Below are positions 36,057 through 45,496 of a stretch of DNA of 64,000 bases, in pieces. Below the pieces are notes generated by a model. It had not been told where the DNA came from. It ran no database searches and saw nothing but the letters and a program-made list of their open reading frames with translations. Numbering within the stretch: position 1 is the first letter of the stretch; each line of letters begins with the position of its first letter. This stretch comes from Neisseria elongata subsp. elongata (GTDB lineage: Bacteria > Pseudomonadota > Gammaproteobacteria > Burkholderiales > Neisseriaceae), in assembly GCF_900113545.1 (NCBI RefSeq), contig NZ_FOPS01000006.1, forward strand, positions 62,001 through 126,000, written 5' to 3'. The position numbers and the translations under genes are program-made.

Positions 36057-37994
36057 TTAATCCTTAGACAAGGCGTCAATCGGGTTGAGTTTGGAGGCTT
36101 TGTTGGCGGGCATAAAACCGAACGCCACGCCGATAGCCGTCGAGCAGACAACCGCGCCGATGACGGAACCGATGGAAATTTCCATCGGAAACTCGGTTAC
36201 GAAATGGTTGAACACAAGGCTGATGGCCGTGGACAGCCCTACTCCAACCAAGCCGCCGATGATACAGATTAAGACCGCTTCAATCAGGAATTGTTGCAGG
36301 ATGTTGTTGCGCCGCGCACCGATCGCCATGCGCACGCCGATTTCTTTGGTGCGCTCGGTTACGGACACCAGCATGATGTTCATCACGCCGATACCGCCGA
36401 CCACCAATGAAATCAAGGCGATGGAAGAAATCAGCAGCTTCATCGTGCCGGTGGTGGTTTCAACCATTTGCTTGATGCTGTCGCTGTTGTTCATGAAAAA
36501 GTCTTCCGTGCCGTGCCGCGTTTTGAGTAGCTCGGTCAGTCCTTTTTCGGCGACTTGGGTGTTTGCATCGTCTTTGATTTTGACGGTAATCGAGTTGGTG
36601 TGGCTCTCGCCGGTAATTTGGTGCATCACGGTCGTATAGGGCGACCAGAGCATCAATACATCAACGTTGCCGAAAGAATTTTCCTCTTTTTTCATCACGC
36701 CGATGACGGTCAGCGGGCGTTTTCTGAAGAGAATTGTTTTACCCAAAGGATCGGTGTCTTCGCCGAAAAGTTTGTTTTTGGTGTTTTGGTCGATCACGAC
36801 GACTTGCGCGTCTTCTTTGACATCGCTCTCGTCAAACAGACGGCCTGATTCCAGCTTTAGCCCGCGCACGTCGAAATATTGTTCGCCCACGCCGTACAGC
36901 GAGGCGGTCAGGTCCGTGTTGCGGTAGGTCAGCGTACCGCCGGAGGTGGTTTGCGGCGTAGCGGAAGCGACATAGCTTTGTTTGGCGATAACTTTTGCGT
37001 CGTCAATGGTGAGGGTTTTAATCCTGCCGCTGCGCCTGTCGCCGAAACCGCGTCCGGGGAAGATGCTGATGGTGTTCGTCCCCATCGCGCTGATGTCTGC
37101 GAGGATTTTCTTCTCAGAGCCGTTGCCCAAAGCGACGACGGACACGACCGACGCAATGCCGATGATGATGCCGAGCATGGTCAGGAGCGAACGCATTTTG
37201 TGCGCCATAATCGCCTGCACCGACATTTTGAAGGCTTCGACGAATTGGTCGTAATAAAACAGCCACGAAGATTTTTCTTTGATGCGTTCTATTTTGCTTT
37301 CAGGGATTTCGGGATTTTTTGAAGTGTCGGAGATGATTTCGCCGTCGCGGATTTCGATGATGCGGTTGGCGATGGCGGCGATACCGGGATCGTGCGTCAC
37401 CATAATCACGGTATGCCCTTCTTTATGCAGCTTTTGGATGATTTCGATTACGTTTTTGCCGCTGGCGGTATCGAGCGCGCCGGTCGGTTCGTCGGCGAAG
37501 ATGATTTCGCCGCCGTTCATCAGGGCGCGGGCGATGGAGACGCGTTGCTGCTGACCGCCGGAAAGTTCGCTGGGTTTGTTGCCTTCCTTGCCTTCCAAAC
37601 CCAAATCCTGCAACAGTTTTTCCGCACGATTAGAACGCTCTTTGCCGCCCATACCCATATACACGGCAGGCAGGGCAACGTTGTCCCGCGCCGTCAGCGA
37701 GCCTAACAAGTTGTAGCGTTGGAAAATAAAGCCGAAGCGTTCGCGCCGCAATGCCGCCAGTTCGTCCGGCTCCATTTTGGCGGTTTCGATGCCGTCGATT
37801 TGATACGAACCTGAAGTCGCGCTATCCAAACAGCCGAGGATGTTCATCAGCGTGGATTTGCCCGAACCGGACTGCCCGATGATGGCGACGAAATCGCCCT
37901 TCTCTATCGACAGGCTGACATCTTTCAAAACATGAACACGGTTCGCGCCGCTGCCGAAGTAGCGGTTGATGTTTTTACATTCGATTAAGCTCAT
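36057..37994 (-). CDS. macB: MacB efflux ABC transporter (fused ATPase-permease)
   Basis: The 645-residue protein has an N-terminal ATPase domain (about 1-230) with Walker A GQSGSGKST, the LSGGQQQRVSIARAL signature and Walker B IIFADEPTGALD. A membrane helix near 270-295 (SLLTMLGIIIGIASVVSVVAL) is followed by a large periplasmic domain and three C-terminal helices with the conserved ERTKEIGVRMAIGARR. MacB works with MacA and an outer-membrane channel to export macrolides and other periplasmic substrates by mechanotransmission. All three parts are encoded together here. It starts 96 bases after macA across a mixed DUS hairpin. Confidence 0.97.
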   Translation of the reverse strand: MSLIECKNINRYFGSGANRVHVLKDVSLSIEKGDFVAIIGQSGSGKSTLMNILGCLDSATSGSYQIDGIETAKMEPDELAALRRERFGFIFQRYNLLGSLTARDNVALPAVYMGMGGKERSNRAEKLLQDLGLEGKEGNKPSELSGGQQQRVSIARALMNGGEIIFADEPTGALDTASGKNVIEIIQKLHKEGHTVIMVTHDPGIAAIANRIIEIRDGEIISDTSKNPEIPESKIERIKEKSSWLFYYDQFVEAFKMSVQAIMAHKMRSLLTMLGIIIGIASVVSVVALGNGSEKKILADISAMGTNTISIFPGRGFGDRRSGRIKTLTIDDAKVIAKQSYVASATPQTTSGGTLTYRNTDLTASLYGVGEQYFDVRGLKLESGRLFDESDVKEDAQVVVIDQNTKNKLFGEDTDPLGKTILFRKRPLTVIGVMKKEENSFGNVDVLMLWSPYTTVMHQITGESHTNSITVKIKDDANTQVAEKGLTELLKTRHGTEDFFMNNSDSIKQMVETTTGTMKLLISSIALISLVVGGIGVMNIMLVSVTERTKEIGVRMAIGARRNNILQQFLIEAVLICIIGGLVGVGLSTAISLVFNHFVTEFPMEISIGSVIGAVVCSTAIGVAFGFMPANKASKLNPIDALSKD

Positions 37995-38032
37995 AAGTGT
38001 TTCCGACCGATAATGATGTAGGGAGTGGAAAG

Positions 38033-38081
38033 GCCGTCTGAAAGGGGAGTTTTGCTCAGAAACAAAACTTTCAGACGACCT
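38033..38081. repeat. Mixed-dialect DUS hairpin between macA and macB
   Basis: AGGCCGTCTGAAAG (AG dialect) on one arm faces CTTTCAGACGACCT (mucosa dialect) on the other, so the stem contains a mismatch exactly at the dialect base. Confidence 0.75.
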
Positions 38082-38090
38082 GTTGCCTAT

Positions 38091-39269
38091 TTATCTCGGC
38101 GGCCCCTGCATGGCGCGTTGCGCCGCTTCAGCCTGCTCCGCCGCGCTCATTTCCGACATCACCACCTTGTCGCCTTCTTTCAAACCGCTTTTGACTTCGG
38201 TATTCATACTGTCTTTCAAACCGACCGTAATCTCGCGTTCCGAAGCTTTACCGTCCGCGCCCAAAACGCTGACAAACGATTTGCCATCGTGTTTTTTAAT
38301 CGTCAGCGTCGGCACGAGCAAAACGTTTTTCACGCTGTTGATTTCAATCGTATTCTGCGTCGTCATACCGATAGAAAGTTTGCCGTCGGGATTAGGCACC
38401 AAAGCGCGGGCGTAGTAGTAAATCGCATTGGAGGTCGTGTCCGTGCTGGTGGTATAGCTGCCCAGCGACATCGTAGTCAAACCCGGATCGACGCTATCGA
38501 GCTTCGCCTTAATCGGCGTATCCGGTTCGGACAAAATCGTAAACGAAATATCCTGCCCCGCCTTCACCTTCGTAATATCGCCTTCGGCAATCTGCATTTT
38601 GTTCAACATCGTATCCAGATTCGCCAACTGGATAATCGTCGGCGTGGACTGCACCGCGTTCACGGTCTGCCCCTCTTCCACCGGAATCGCCACCACCGTA
38701 CCGTCCATCGTCGCAACAATGCGGGTATAGCCCAATTCCGACTCGGCAGTATTGATGGAGATTTTGGTTTGCTTGATGGCAGCCTTCAGCTCGGCAACAT
38801 TCGCCTTAGCCGCAGCCAACGCATCCTGCGCACTTTCCAAATCCTCTTTGGACGTCGCGTTTTCCTTCCATAAAGCCGCTTCACGCTTGTATTTCTTCTC
38901 CGCACTGTTCAGCGCAATTCCGGCAGAAACCAATTTCGCCTGATACGTTTCCAGCTTGGATTTTTCCGTATTCAGCGTGTTCACCTGAGTGGTCGAATTG
39001 ATTTCCGCAATCAAATCGCCCTTTTTAACCTGCTGCCCGAGCTTGACGTACAGCTTCTTAATCTGCCCCGAAGCCTGCGCGCCCACCGACACCAAGTTCG
39101 ACGGCGAAATCTCGCCCGTAGCCGATACCGTCTGGCTAATGTCGCCGCGTTTGACCGTTTCCGTGATGTAAGAAGTTTGAGGTTCGGGTTGGAAATAAGA
39201 CCATACGCTATAGGCTGCAACCAATGCGACTGCCGGAATCGCAATCCATTTCACAGTTTTTTTCATCAT
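38091..39269 (-). CDS. macA: MacA periplasmic adaptor
   Basis: The 392-residue protein starts at the first of two adjacent ATGs (MMKKTVKW); an upstream TTG is less likely. A single N-terminal anchor (about 8-22) is followed by the lipoyl half-motifs (SVGAQASGQIKKLYVKLGQQ and TIVATMDGTVVAIPVEEGQ-like), a coiled-coil hairpin in the middle (about 95-160) and beta-barrel and membrane-proximal domains. It links MacB to the outer-membrane channel. It is the first gene of the four-gene efflux operon. The 420-base gap to pilV upstream carries the promoter region. Confidence 0.95.
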   Translation of the reverse strand: MMKKTVKWIAIPAVALVAAYSVWSYFQPEPQTSYITETVKRGDISQTVSATGEISPSNLVSVGAQASGQIKKLYVKLGQQVKKGDLIAEINSTTQVNTLNTEKSKLETYQAKLVSAGIALNSAEKKYKREAALWKENATSKEDLESAQDALAAAKANVAELKAAIKQTKISINTAESELGYTRIVATMDGTVVAIPVEEGQTVNAVQSTPTIIQLANLDTMLNKMQIAEGDITKVKAGQDISFTILSEPDTPIKAKLDSVDPGLTTMSLGSYTTSTDTTSNAIYYYARALVPNPDGKLSIGMTTQNTIEINSVKNVLLVPTLTIKKHDGKSFVSVLGADGKASEREITVGLKDSMNTEVKSGLKEGDKVVMSEMSAAEQAEAAQRAMQGPPR

Positions 39270-39505
39270 TGACAACTGCTTTCTTCCAAATTCGGTTTAG
39301 ATTCAAGAAAAACGGCAGAAAGTGTACTTTAAAGCCGGGAGGCAGCCAAGCAGCCAAACCACGCAAGAACCCTATTACCTCATTGTCTCAAAAGTATTTT
39401 TACTTTTTTTGATTTACACGAAGCCGAATAACTTTACATATAACACAATGATACCGCTTACATAGCGCATCCATATGCCGGCCGATAGATACGATGCTTA
39501 AGGCA

Positions 39506-39531
39506 TTTCCGTTGTTTCACTGCAACGGAAA
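39506..39531. promoter_or_regulatory. Inverted repeat between macA and pilV
   Basis: TTTCCGTTG and CAACGGAAA, perfect 9-bp arms with an 8-base centre, lie in the divergent intergenic region and may be an operator serving either gene. Otherwise 39276-39697 shows only the pilV promoter elements. Confidence 0.4.
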
Positions 39532-39618
39532 CGGATTTTCCAATACGCCGATTATCACTCAAAAAAACCGCCTGTCATCTACTTACCCGCTCCAGCCCTA
39601 AACTAAACGGAAGTTCGC

Positions 39619-39643
39619 TATAATTACGCAGTTGCACTGCAAC
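39619..39643 (+). promoter_or_regulatory. Candidate pilV promoter
   Basis: A perfect -10 TATAAT (39619-39624) is followed by the palindrome GTTGCA-C-TGCAAC (39631-39643) at the expected start of transcription. No good -35 is present, so an activator may be needed. Confidence 0.45.
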
Positions 39644-39697
39644 AGGTCAGCCTAATACATCACATTAAACGGCGGCTTTCACATTACAGGTTGAAAC

Positions 39698-40084
39698 ATG
39701 ATGAACAAACATTCTCTACATGGCTTTACTTTGATTGAGGCAATGATTGCCGTTGCCATTGTGGCTATTCTTGCTGCAATCGCTTTTCCCTCTTATGACA
39801 GGTTCGTCCGCAGCTCCCGTTTGGAAAATGCCCGTGCCGATTTGTTGAACAATGCACAGCGATTAGAGCGCTATTATGCTCAAAATCGTAAATTTACCGA
39901 CTTTGACAATTTGAAAAACGACAACCGTTTTTTCACCATTGAGGGCTCTTACGAAGCCAACCATTTTACTTTGACAGCCAAACCCAACAGTACCAGCAAC
40001 AGCAATGAAAGCCGGTTCCTGCAGTTAGATGACAGCGGCACCGTCGTCATCTGCGAAGCTGCTGATAAATGCGTAATGTATTGA
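39698..40084 (+). CDS. pilV: Minor type IV pilin, PilV-like
   Basis: The 128-residue prepilin has a short leader ending in G9 and the mature start FTLIEAMIAVAIVAILAAIA, with Glu5 and the hydrophobic alpha-1 helix. The rest follows the Neisseria PilV layout: LLNNAQRLERYYAQNRKF, FTLTAKPN and two cysteines near the C-terminus (VICEAADKCVMY) forming the D-region loop. PilV is a minor pilin tied to adhesion/signalling and competence modulation in pathogenic Neisseria. The naming rests on layout and length. It lies 77 bases before comP on the same strand. Confidence 0.75.
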   Translation: MMNKHSLHGFTLIEAMIAVAIVAILAAIAFPSYDRFVRSSRLENARADLLNNAQRLERYYAQNRKFTDFDNLKNDNRFFTIEGSYEANHFTLTAKPNSTSNSNESRFLQLDDSGTVVICEAADKCVMY

Positions 40085-40161
40085 TAAAATTATCCTTTAC
40101 AAATCATACTAAATACAGAATACTGCCGATTCGCTTTTACTCATTTTAAAGGGGGAATAAA

Positions 40162-40629
40162 ATGAATCGGCAGTATTCCATTTCCGGCTTCAGTTTGTAT
40201 GAAATATTGTTTGCCGTTGCGGTGACGGCTGTTTTGGCTGCCATTGCCCTGCCTGCCTATCAGCGTTATGTCAAAGACGCCCGATTAAAACAGGCGGCTT
40301 CGGCCTTGCAGAACAATGCACATGCACTCGAACGCTTTTATGCCCAGCATAAAAGTTTTAAAAAGAATTCGACTACTTGGGCTGATTTGGCTGTCAAACA
40401 AAATGACTATTTCTGCTTCAGGATGCAGGGAAATGCACGCGGTGCCCTTCCGGACAACTTTACCGTCAAAGCTGTCGCCTTAAACAAAGACAGCGAACCG
40501 AGGGTATTGAAAATCAATCAGGATATGATACTGACACTCTGCGAAACCAGCACTTCTTCCTGTTCGGAAAGCAATACTTATTTCAGCAACGCCAACGGCA
40601 CCGACAGCAATTGCATCATTTATGAATGA
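40162..40629 (+). CDS. comP: ComP-like DNA-uptake minor pilin
   Basis: The 155-residue prepilin is cleaved after G9 (SISG/FSLYE). It matches ComP along the whole C-terminal part: NAHALERFYAQHKSF, YFCFRMQGNARGALPDNF, TVKAVALNKDSEPRVLKI, and the four cysteines in YFC, TLCETSTSSC and SNCIIYE. These form the two disulphides of the DUS-binding DD region. ComP is the pilus component that recognises the DNA uptake sequence during transformation. A strong ribosome site, GGGGGAATAAA, precedes the ATG. It probably shares a transcript with the pilV-like gene and is ended by a DUS hairpin. Confidence 0.87.
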   Translation: MNRQYSISGFSLYEILFAVAVTAVLAAIALPAYQRYVKDARLKQAASALQNNAHALERFYAQHKSFKKNSTTWADLAVKQNDYFCFRMQGNARGALPDNFTVKAVALNKDSEPRVLKINQDMILTLCETSTSSCSESNTYFSNANGTDSNCIIYE

Positions 40630-40649
40630 AAAACGTACGGAAAATATTA

Positions 40650-40687
40650 AAGAGGCCGTCTGAAACTTTATTTTCAGACGGCCTCTT
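40650..40687. terminator. DUS-pair terminator after comP
   Basis: A 16-bp stem, AAGAGGCCGTCTGAAA and its complement, surrounds a 6-base loop and serves the convergent acpS too. Confidence 0.8.
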
Positions 40688-40704
40688 GTTTATGCAGGTA
40701 TATC

Positions 40705-41082
40705 TCAGTTTTCCGCTATGGCAAACGCCAAAACATGATTATCCTCATCGCTTAGGCTCAAATGCACGCGGCGGATGCCTTGCTCGTCCAACCAGTTTTG
40801 CAGCGGTGCGGCGTAGAAATATTCGGGCTTGCCCAACACATCGTGGCCGATGCCGATATGTTGTAGTGAGACCGCTCCCCGAATGCCGGTGCCGACCGCT
40901 TTGGCAAAAGCCTCTTTGGCGGCAAACCGTTTGGCCAAAAAAACCGACGGCCGCACGGCAGCGGAAAACTCCGTTAATTCCACCGGATGCAGGATACGTT
41001 CGGCAAACGCACGGCCGTATTTCTGATGCAGCTTTTCAATACGCTTCACATCGGTCAAATCGGTACCTATTCCGTAAATCAT
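40705..41082 (-). CDS. acpS: Holo-[acyl-carrier-protein] synthase
   Basis: The 125-residue protein starts at the ATG giving MIYGIGTDLTDVKRI, with AAGGA five bases before it. The Mg-binding Asp is in GTDLTDV and the Glu in FAAKEAFAKAVGTGI, both as in AcpS. It moves 4'-phosphopantetheine from CoA to ACP in fatty acid synthesis. The C-terminus (LSLSDEDNHVLAFAIAE) is standard. Confidence 0.96.
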   Translation of the reverse strand: MIYGIGTDLTDVKRIEKLHQKYGRAFAERILHPVELTEFSAAVRPSVFLAKRFAAKEAFAKAVGTGIRGAVSLQHIGIGHDVLGKPEYFYAAPLQNWLDEQGIRRVHLSLSDEDNHVLAFAIAEN

Positions 41083-41131
41083 CTTCATCCTTTTCTGTCG
41101 TTTGCCTAGCATCCGTTATGGGCACTTCACA

Positions 41132-41163
41132 CCGTCTGAAACCAATTTAACCGTTTCAGACGG
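41132..41163. repeat. DUS-like inverted pair
   Basis: CCGTCTGAAAC and GTTTCAGACGG form an 11-bp stem between acpS and the DUF3298 gene; one arm has the complete uptake word. Confidence 0.65.
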
Positions 41164-41172
41164 CCTTCATCT

Positions 41173-41961
41173 TCAGTCTTTGGCTGTTTTATGAAATCTC
41201 TGTGACTGGCGCAGCCATTCCGGCTTGACGATGCCCTGCAGTTTATTGGCCGGCAGGGTAAAGTAGGCCGTATCCACATAGCCGCCGAGGGAATAGGGAT
41301 TAAAGGCGAAATAGAGGCCGTTTTTATCCAAAGCCCAGTTAAAATCCGTTTTTTGATAATCTTGATCGAAACCGGAAGGCAGCATTTCCAAGGCTTCTTG
41401 GCGGTTTTGAGCTTTGCCTGCCGCCACATATTCATTAGCCACTCCTTCTTTTACCAAGGCAATGAATGTGGCTTTCTTGCCGGGCAGAAGGATGTCGTCC
41501 GTTGTCAGTTTTTCTACTTTGCCCCGACGCGGAACCGTGCTGAAATATTCGCCGCCATTGCCATGCGCGCCGCCGCCGTAAATCCACATATTGGTGCGTA
41601 TGGTTAAGTAGTCGGGCGAATAGCCGAACAAGGTGTTGCCCGCAATGTATTCCAAACGCAGGTATTTACCCTCGTCGTCCTTGGTTTCATCTACTGTTTC
41701 TTTCAATTTTTTCCGCACATGGCTTGGCGAGAAATCTGCCAGCTCTAATTCGTCAAGACCGTCATACAACAAGCCGTCGGAGAATGCCGTCAGGGCCTGT
41801 TCGGCAAACATCAGGCGGGTTATCTCGATTTTTCCGCATTCCTGTTTTTCAGACGGCCTTGGGCAGTATTCCGCTTTAACGGTTTCGCTTTTGGTTTTCG
41901 GCGTTTGCGCCAAAGCCGGAACGGCAGCGGCCAAAAGCAGGGAAATTAGAATTTTCTGCAT
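41173..41961 (-). CDS. Exported DUF3298-type protein
   Basis: The start at ATG 41961, with GAGGAAAAA before it, gives 262 residues and a signal peptide cleaved near ALA-QT (about residue 18). The mature part resembles RsiV/DUF3298 domain proteins: FGYSPDYLTIRTNMWIYGGG with AHGNGGEYFSTV, DDILLPGK and the C-terminal LYFAFNPYSLGGYVDTAYFT. It is periplasmic, of unknown activity. It lies between acpS and trpS on the same strand, separated by DUS hairpins. Confidence 0.78.
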   Translation of the reverse strand: MQKILISLLLAAAVPALAQTPKTKSETVKAEYCPRPSEKQECGKIEITRLMFAEQALTAFSDGLLYDGLDELELADFSPSHVRKKLKETVDETKDDEGKYLRLEYIAGNTLFGYSPDYLTIRTNMWIYGGGAHGNGGEYFSTVPRRGKVEKLTTDDILLPGKKATFIALVKEGVANEYVAAGKAQNRQEALEMLPSGFDQDYQKTDFNWALDKNGLYFAFNPYSLGGYVDTAYFTLPANKLQGIVKPEWLRQSQRFHKTAKD

Positions 41962-42031
41962 TTTTTCCTCACAATTAACAGCAGTTTCACTTTTCAGACG
42001 GCCTGCCTTTGAAATACGGCAGGCCATTCGT

Positions 42032-43042
42032 TTACTTCAACGGACGGATGCCGACGGCGTCGCGTACTTTGTCCAGCAGTTCGCGCGCTTCTTTCCGCGC
42101 TTTGGCTGCGCCTGCCTGCAGGATGTCTTCGATTTGCGAAGGGTTGGCGGTCAGCTCGTTGTAGCGTTCGCGCGGTTCTGCCAGTTCGGCGTTGATTTTG
42201 GCGGCCAAGAGTTTTTTGGCTTCGCCCCATGCCAAGCCTTCGGCAAGCATTTGTGTGAACGCTGCGGTTTCAGTCGGCGTGGAGAAGGCTTTGTAGATTT
42301 CAAACAAGGGGCTTTCGTCAGGCTGTTTCGGCTCGCCCGGCTCTTTCATGTTGGTGATGATTTTGTTGACCGATTTTTGGGTTTTCTTGTCGTTTTCCCA
42401 AAGCGGAATGGTGTTGCCGTAGGATTTGGACATTTTGCGTCCGTCCAAACCGACCAAGAGTTCGACGTTTTCGTCGATTTTCACTTCGGGCAGGGTGAAG
42501 ACTTCTTTGAAGCGGTGGTTGAAGCGTCCGGCGATGTCGCGCGCCATTTCGACGTGTTGGATTTGGTCGCGGCCGACGGGCACTTCGTTGGCGTTGAACA
42601 TGAGGATGTCGGCGGTCATCAGGATGGGGTAGCTGTACAGACCCATTTCTACGCCGTGGTCGGAGTCTTCCTGATTGTTTTCAGCGTTTGCCTGCACGGC
42701 GGCTTTGTAGGCATGGGCGCGGTTCATCAGGCCTTTGGCGGTGATGCAGGTCAGAATCCAGTTCAATTCCATCACTTCGGGAATGTCGCTTTGGCGGTAG
42801 AAGGTGGTGCGCTCGGGGTCGAGTCCGCAGGCCAGCCAAGTGGCGGCAACGGCTTGGGTGGATTGGTGAATCATCTCCGGCTCGTGGCATTTGATGATGC
42901 CGTGGTAGTCGGCGAGGAAGAGGAAGGATTCGGTATCGGGGTTTTGCGCCGCGCGGACGGCAGGGCGGATGGCGCCGACGTAGTTGCCCAGATGCGGGAT
43001 GCCGGTGGTGGTTACGCCGGTGAGGACGCGTTTCTTGCTCAT
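42032..43042 (-). CDS. trpS: Tryptophan-tRNA ligase
   Basis: The ATG at 43042 gives 336 residues beginning [25 protein letters not shown]. The class I signature HIGH appears as PHLG and KMSKS as [10 protein letters not shown]. Length and order are standard. The frame remains open upstream through DUS-derived sequence but lacks a ribosome site there. A hairpin of two uptake words lies at 43079-43120 in its leader, which is unusual for a housekeeping gene. Confidence 0.97.
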   Translation of the reverse strand: MSKKRVLTGVTTTGIPHLGNYVGAIRPAVRAAQNPDTESFLFLADYHGIIKCHEPEMIHQSTQAVAATWLACGLDPERTTFYRQSDIPEVMELNWILTCITAKGLMNRAHAYKAAVQANAENNQEDSDHGVEMGLYSYPILMTADILMFNANEVPVGRDQIQHVEMARDIAGRFNHRFKEVFTLPEVKIDENVELLVGLDGRKMSKSYGNTIPLWENDKKTQKSVNKIITNMKEPGEPKQPDESPLFEIYKAFSTPTETAAFTQMLAEGLAWGEAKKLLAAKINAELAEPRERYNELTANPSQIEDILQAGAAKARKEARELLDKVRDAVGIRPLK

Positions 43043-43319
43043 TGTGTAATCCTTCTTGCTGTGCCGCGCGGTGTGCCTTTTTTCAGACGGCCTCCCTATA
43101 TATTTTGGCCGTCTGAAAAACGCTTCAGACGCACGGCTGTTCGGTAAAGCGGGGATTGTAGCAGATTCGGCCGCCTGCCCGCGCGGCATCTGTCGGTGGT
43201 TTCCTGCCGCGATTGGTATATAATCCGCCGCTTTATACAGTTTTCAGACGGCCTCCCCTGCAAAAATGCAGCCGCTGTGCGGTGTTATGTTTTTCAGACG
43301 GCCTTTCGGATGGTAAAAG

Positions 43320-44702
43320 ATGGCTCGATCAAACCAAACCCAAATGACTCCCGAAGAATGGCGTGCCAGCACTTCGTTGTCGGGTGTGTACGCATTGCGG
43401 ATGCTGGGGATGTTTCTGGTGCTGCCCGTGCTGGCATTGTATGCCGACGGCCTGCCCGGCGCGGACAACAACAAAACCCTGGTCGGCCTGGCCGTGGGCA
43501 TGTACGGCCTGACGCAGGCTTTGATGCAGCTTCCGCTGGGCATCGCTTCCGACCGTTTCGGCCGGAAGAAAACCATTTATTTCGGCCTGCTGCTGTTTGC
43601 CGCCGGCAGTTTTCTTGCCGCTTCGGCCGATTCGCTGGAAATGCTCGTCATCGGCCGCGCATTGCAGGGCGCAGGGGCGGTGAGTGCCGCGGTAACCGCG
43701 CTGCTGGCCGACCTGACGCGTGAGGAAGTCCGCACCCGTTCGATGGCGATGATAGGCTTGAGCATAGGCATTACCTTCTCCGCCAGCCTGATTCTTTCTC
43801 CGATGCTGACCAGCGTCATCGGTGTGAAAGGCCTGTTTATCATGACGGGCCTGCTGACCTTGTCCAGCATGGCCGTGGTGGCGTTTTGGACACCCGACCC
43901 CGCCGTGTCCAAACTGCACGAAGACGCGCAGGCGCAGCCGTCCCGTTTCGGTGAAGTGTTTGCCGACCGCCGCCTGATGAGCCTCAATTTCGGCATCTTC
44001 GCCCTGCATTGCGGCATGATGGCTCTGTTTACCACCCTGCCCTTCATCATGGTCGATTTGGGCTTGGACAAAACCGTACATTGGAAAATTTATTTCCCCG
44101 CCACCCTGCTCGGCCTGATACTGATGGTTCCCGCGATTATCGTCGGCGAAACGCGCAACCGTCTCAAACAGGTTTTCATCTCCGGCATCGTGCTGATCCT
44201 CGCCGCCCTTACCGGCCTAATGCTGTCATTGCACTCCCTGTGGCTGATTGCCGCCTGCCTGATTGTGTACTTTATCGGTTTCAACATCTTGGAAGCCAGC
44301 CAGCCGTCCATGGTTTCCAAAATCGCCCCCGCCGATTTGAAAGGCACGGCCATGGGCGTGTACAACACCCTGCAATCGGTAGGCCTGCTCTGCGGCGGAC
44401 TGATAGGCGGCACGCTCTACCAAAATTACGGCATGTACGCCGTCCTCTCGTTTACACTCGTATTGACCGCCGCCTGGCTGGTCAGCGCCATTCTCAGCCC
44501 CGCACCGAAACCGGTTAAAAACATTGCCTTTAAAATCGGCACATCTTGGCACGGAAGGCAGGAAGCCCTACACTTCGCACTCGGCAAGGTAGCCGGCGTG
44601 GAGCACATCAGCTTCAGCAGCGACGGCGAAACCGTCTACATCAAAGCCCTGCAAAAAGGTTTCGACGAAGCCGCAGCCAAAAACATCATCTCAGGAGTAT
44701 AA
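43320..44702 (+). CDS. YajR-like MFS transporter with C-terminal YAM domain
   Basis: The 460-residue protein has 12 membrane helices (about 20-395) with motif A in ASDRFGRKKTIYFGLLL and GRALQGAGAVSAAVTALLAD in helices 4-5. After helix 12 comes a soluble domain of about 65 residues (FKIGTSWHGRQEALHFALGK and HISFSSDGETVYIKALQ) that fits the ferredoxin-like YAM domain of YajR. YajR is a proton-driven exporter of unknown natural substrate. It is separated by only 3 bases from ssb and the two are probably co-transcribed. Confidence 0.87.
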   Translation: MARSNQTQMTPEEWRASTSLSGVYALRMLGMFLVLPVLALYADGLPGADNNKTLVGLAVGMYGLTQALMQLPLGIASDRFGRKKTIYFGLLLFAAGSFLAASADSLEMLVIGRALQGAGAVSAAVTALLADLTREEVRTRSMAMIGLSIGITFSASLILSPMLTSVIGVKGLFIMTGLLTLSSMAVVAFWTPDPAVSKLHEDAQAQPSRFGEVFADRRLMSLNFGIFALHCGMMALFTTLPFIMVDLGLDKTVHWKIYFPATLLGLILMVPAIIVGETRNRLKQVFISGIVLILAALTGLMLSLHSLWLIAACLIVYFIGFNILEASQPSMVSKIAPADLKGTAMGVYNTLQSVGLLCGGLIGGTLYQNYGMYAVLSFTLVLTAAWLVSAILSPAPKPVKNIAFKIGTSWHGRQEALHFALGKVAGVEHISFSSDGETVYIKALQKGFDEAAAKNIISGV

Positions 44703-44705
44703 AAA

Positions 44706-45227
44706 ATGTCCCTAAACAAAGTCATCCTTATCGGCAACCTCGGCCGCGACCCCGAAGTGCGCTACATGCCCAACGGCGAGGCCGTCTGCAACTTTTCCAT
44801 CGCCACCAGCGAAACATGGAACGACCGCCAAACCGGACAGCGCCAGGAACGCACCGAATGGCACAACATCACCCTCTACCGCCGCTTGGCCGAAGTAGCG
44901 GGACAATACCTGAGAAAAGGCAGCCAGGTTTACATCGAAGGCCGCATCCAAAGCCGCAAATACACTGGTAAAGACGGCATCGAGCGCACAGCCTACGACA
45001 TCATCGGCAGCGAAATGAAAATGCTCGGCGGACGGCAAAGCAGCGGCAGCAGTGCGCCTTACGACGAAGGCTACCAGCCTGTACCGCAACAACAATATCA
45101 GCAACAGCCCTACCAAGCACAACAGCAGCCCGCCTACAACAGCGAGCCGCCCGCCGCGCCGCGCCGCCAAACTCCGGCCGCACCCGCCCAGCCTGTAGAT
45201 GACATCGATGACGACATCCCGTTCTGA
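44706..45227 (+). CDS. ssb: Single-stranded DNA-binding protein
   Basis: The 173-residue protein has an N-terminal OB fold ([20 protein letters not shown], then [19 protein letters not shown]), a Gln/Pro/Tyr-rich linker and the acidic tip DDIDDDIPF that recruits repair and replication proteins. It covers single strands in replication, recombination and transformation. A strong terminator follows. Confidence 0.97.
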   Translation: MSLNKVILIGNLGRDPEVRYMPNGEAVCNFSIATSETWNDRQTGQRQERTEWHNITLYRRLAEVAGQYLRKGSQVYIEGRIQSRKYTGKDGIERTAYDIIGSEMKMLGGRQSSGSSAPYDEGYQPVPQQQYQQQPYQAQQQPAYNSEPPAAPRRQTPAAPAQPVDDIDDDIPF

Positions 45228-45271
45228 GTTACATATAAGAAAAATATGTAAAATATAATTCAAAAGCACCA

Positions 45272-45306
45272 ATAGAAGCCCTTTAAAACAAGGCTTCTAT
45301 TTTTTT
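45272..45306 (+). terminator. ssb terminator
   Basis: ATAGAAGCC and GGCTTCTAT surround an 11-base loop and are followed by seven T. Confidence 0.85.
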
Positions 45307-45376
45307 ACATTAATCTTTACAGATTGCATTGAATTCGTTAGTATTTATATATATTAATTTTGTAAATTTAAGCATA

Positions 45377-45496
45377 ATGTATAAATTGGAGACAGTCCTT
45401 TTCCAAAATGGAGAACGTTTTCCCCTTTTGGTTAACAAGGAAACAGGGATACCTGATTTCTATTCGACGTTATGGGTTACAGTAGAACTGCGGTAA
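45377..45496 (+). pseudogene. N-terminal stub of a site-specific integrase
   Basis: Thirty-nine codons from ATG 45377 read MYKLETVLFQNGERFPLL and continue with ETGIPDFYSTLWVTVELR, then TAA. This is like the extreme N-terminus of XerC/D-type phage or element integrases, which normally run on for several hundred residues. The sequence changes at about 45490 into the hemagglutinin fragment on the other strand, so the integrase was truncated. It marks the left edge of the 45-53 kb island. Confidence 0.55.
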
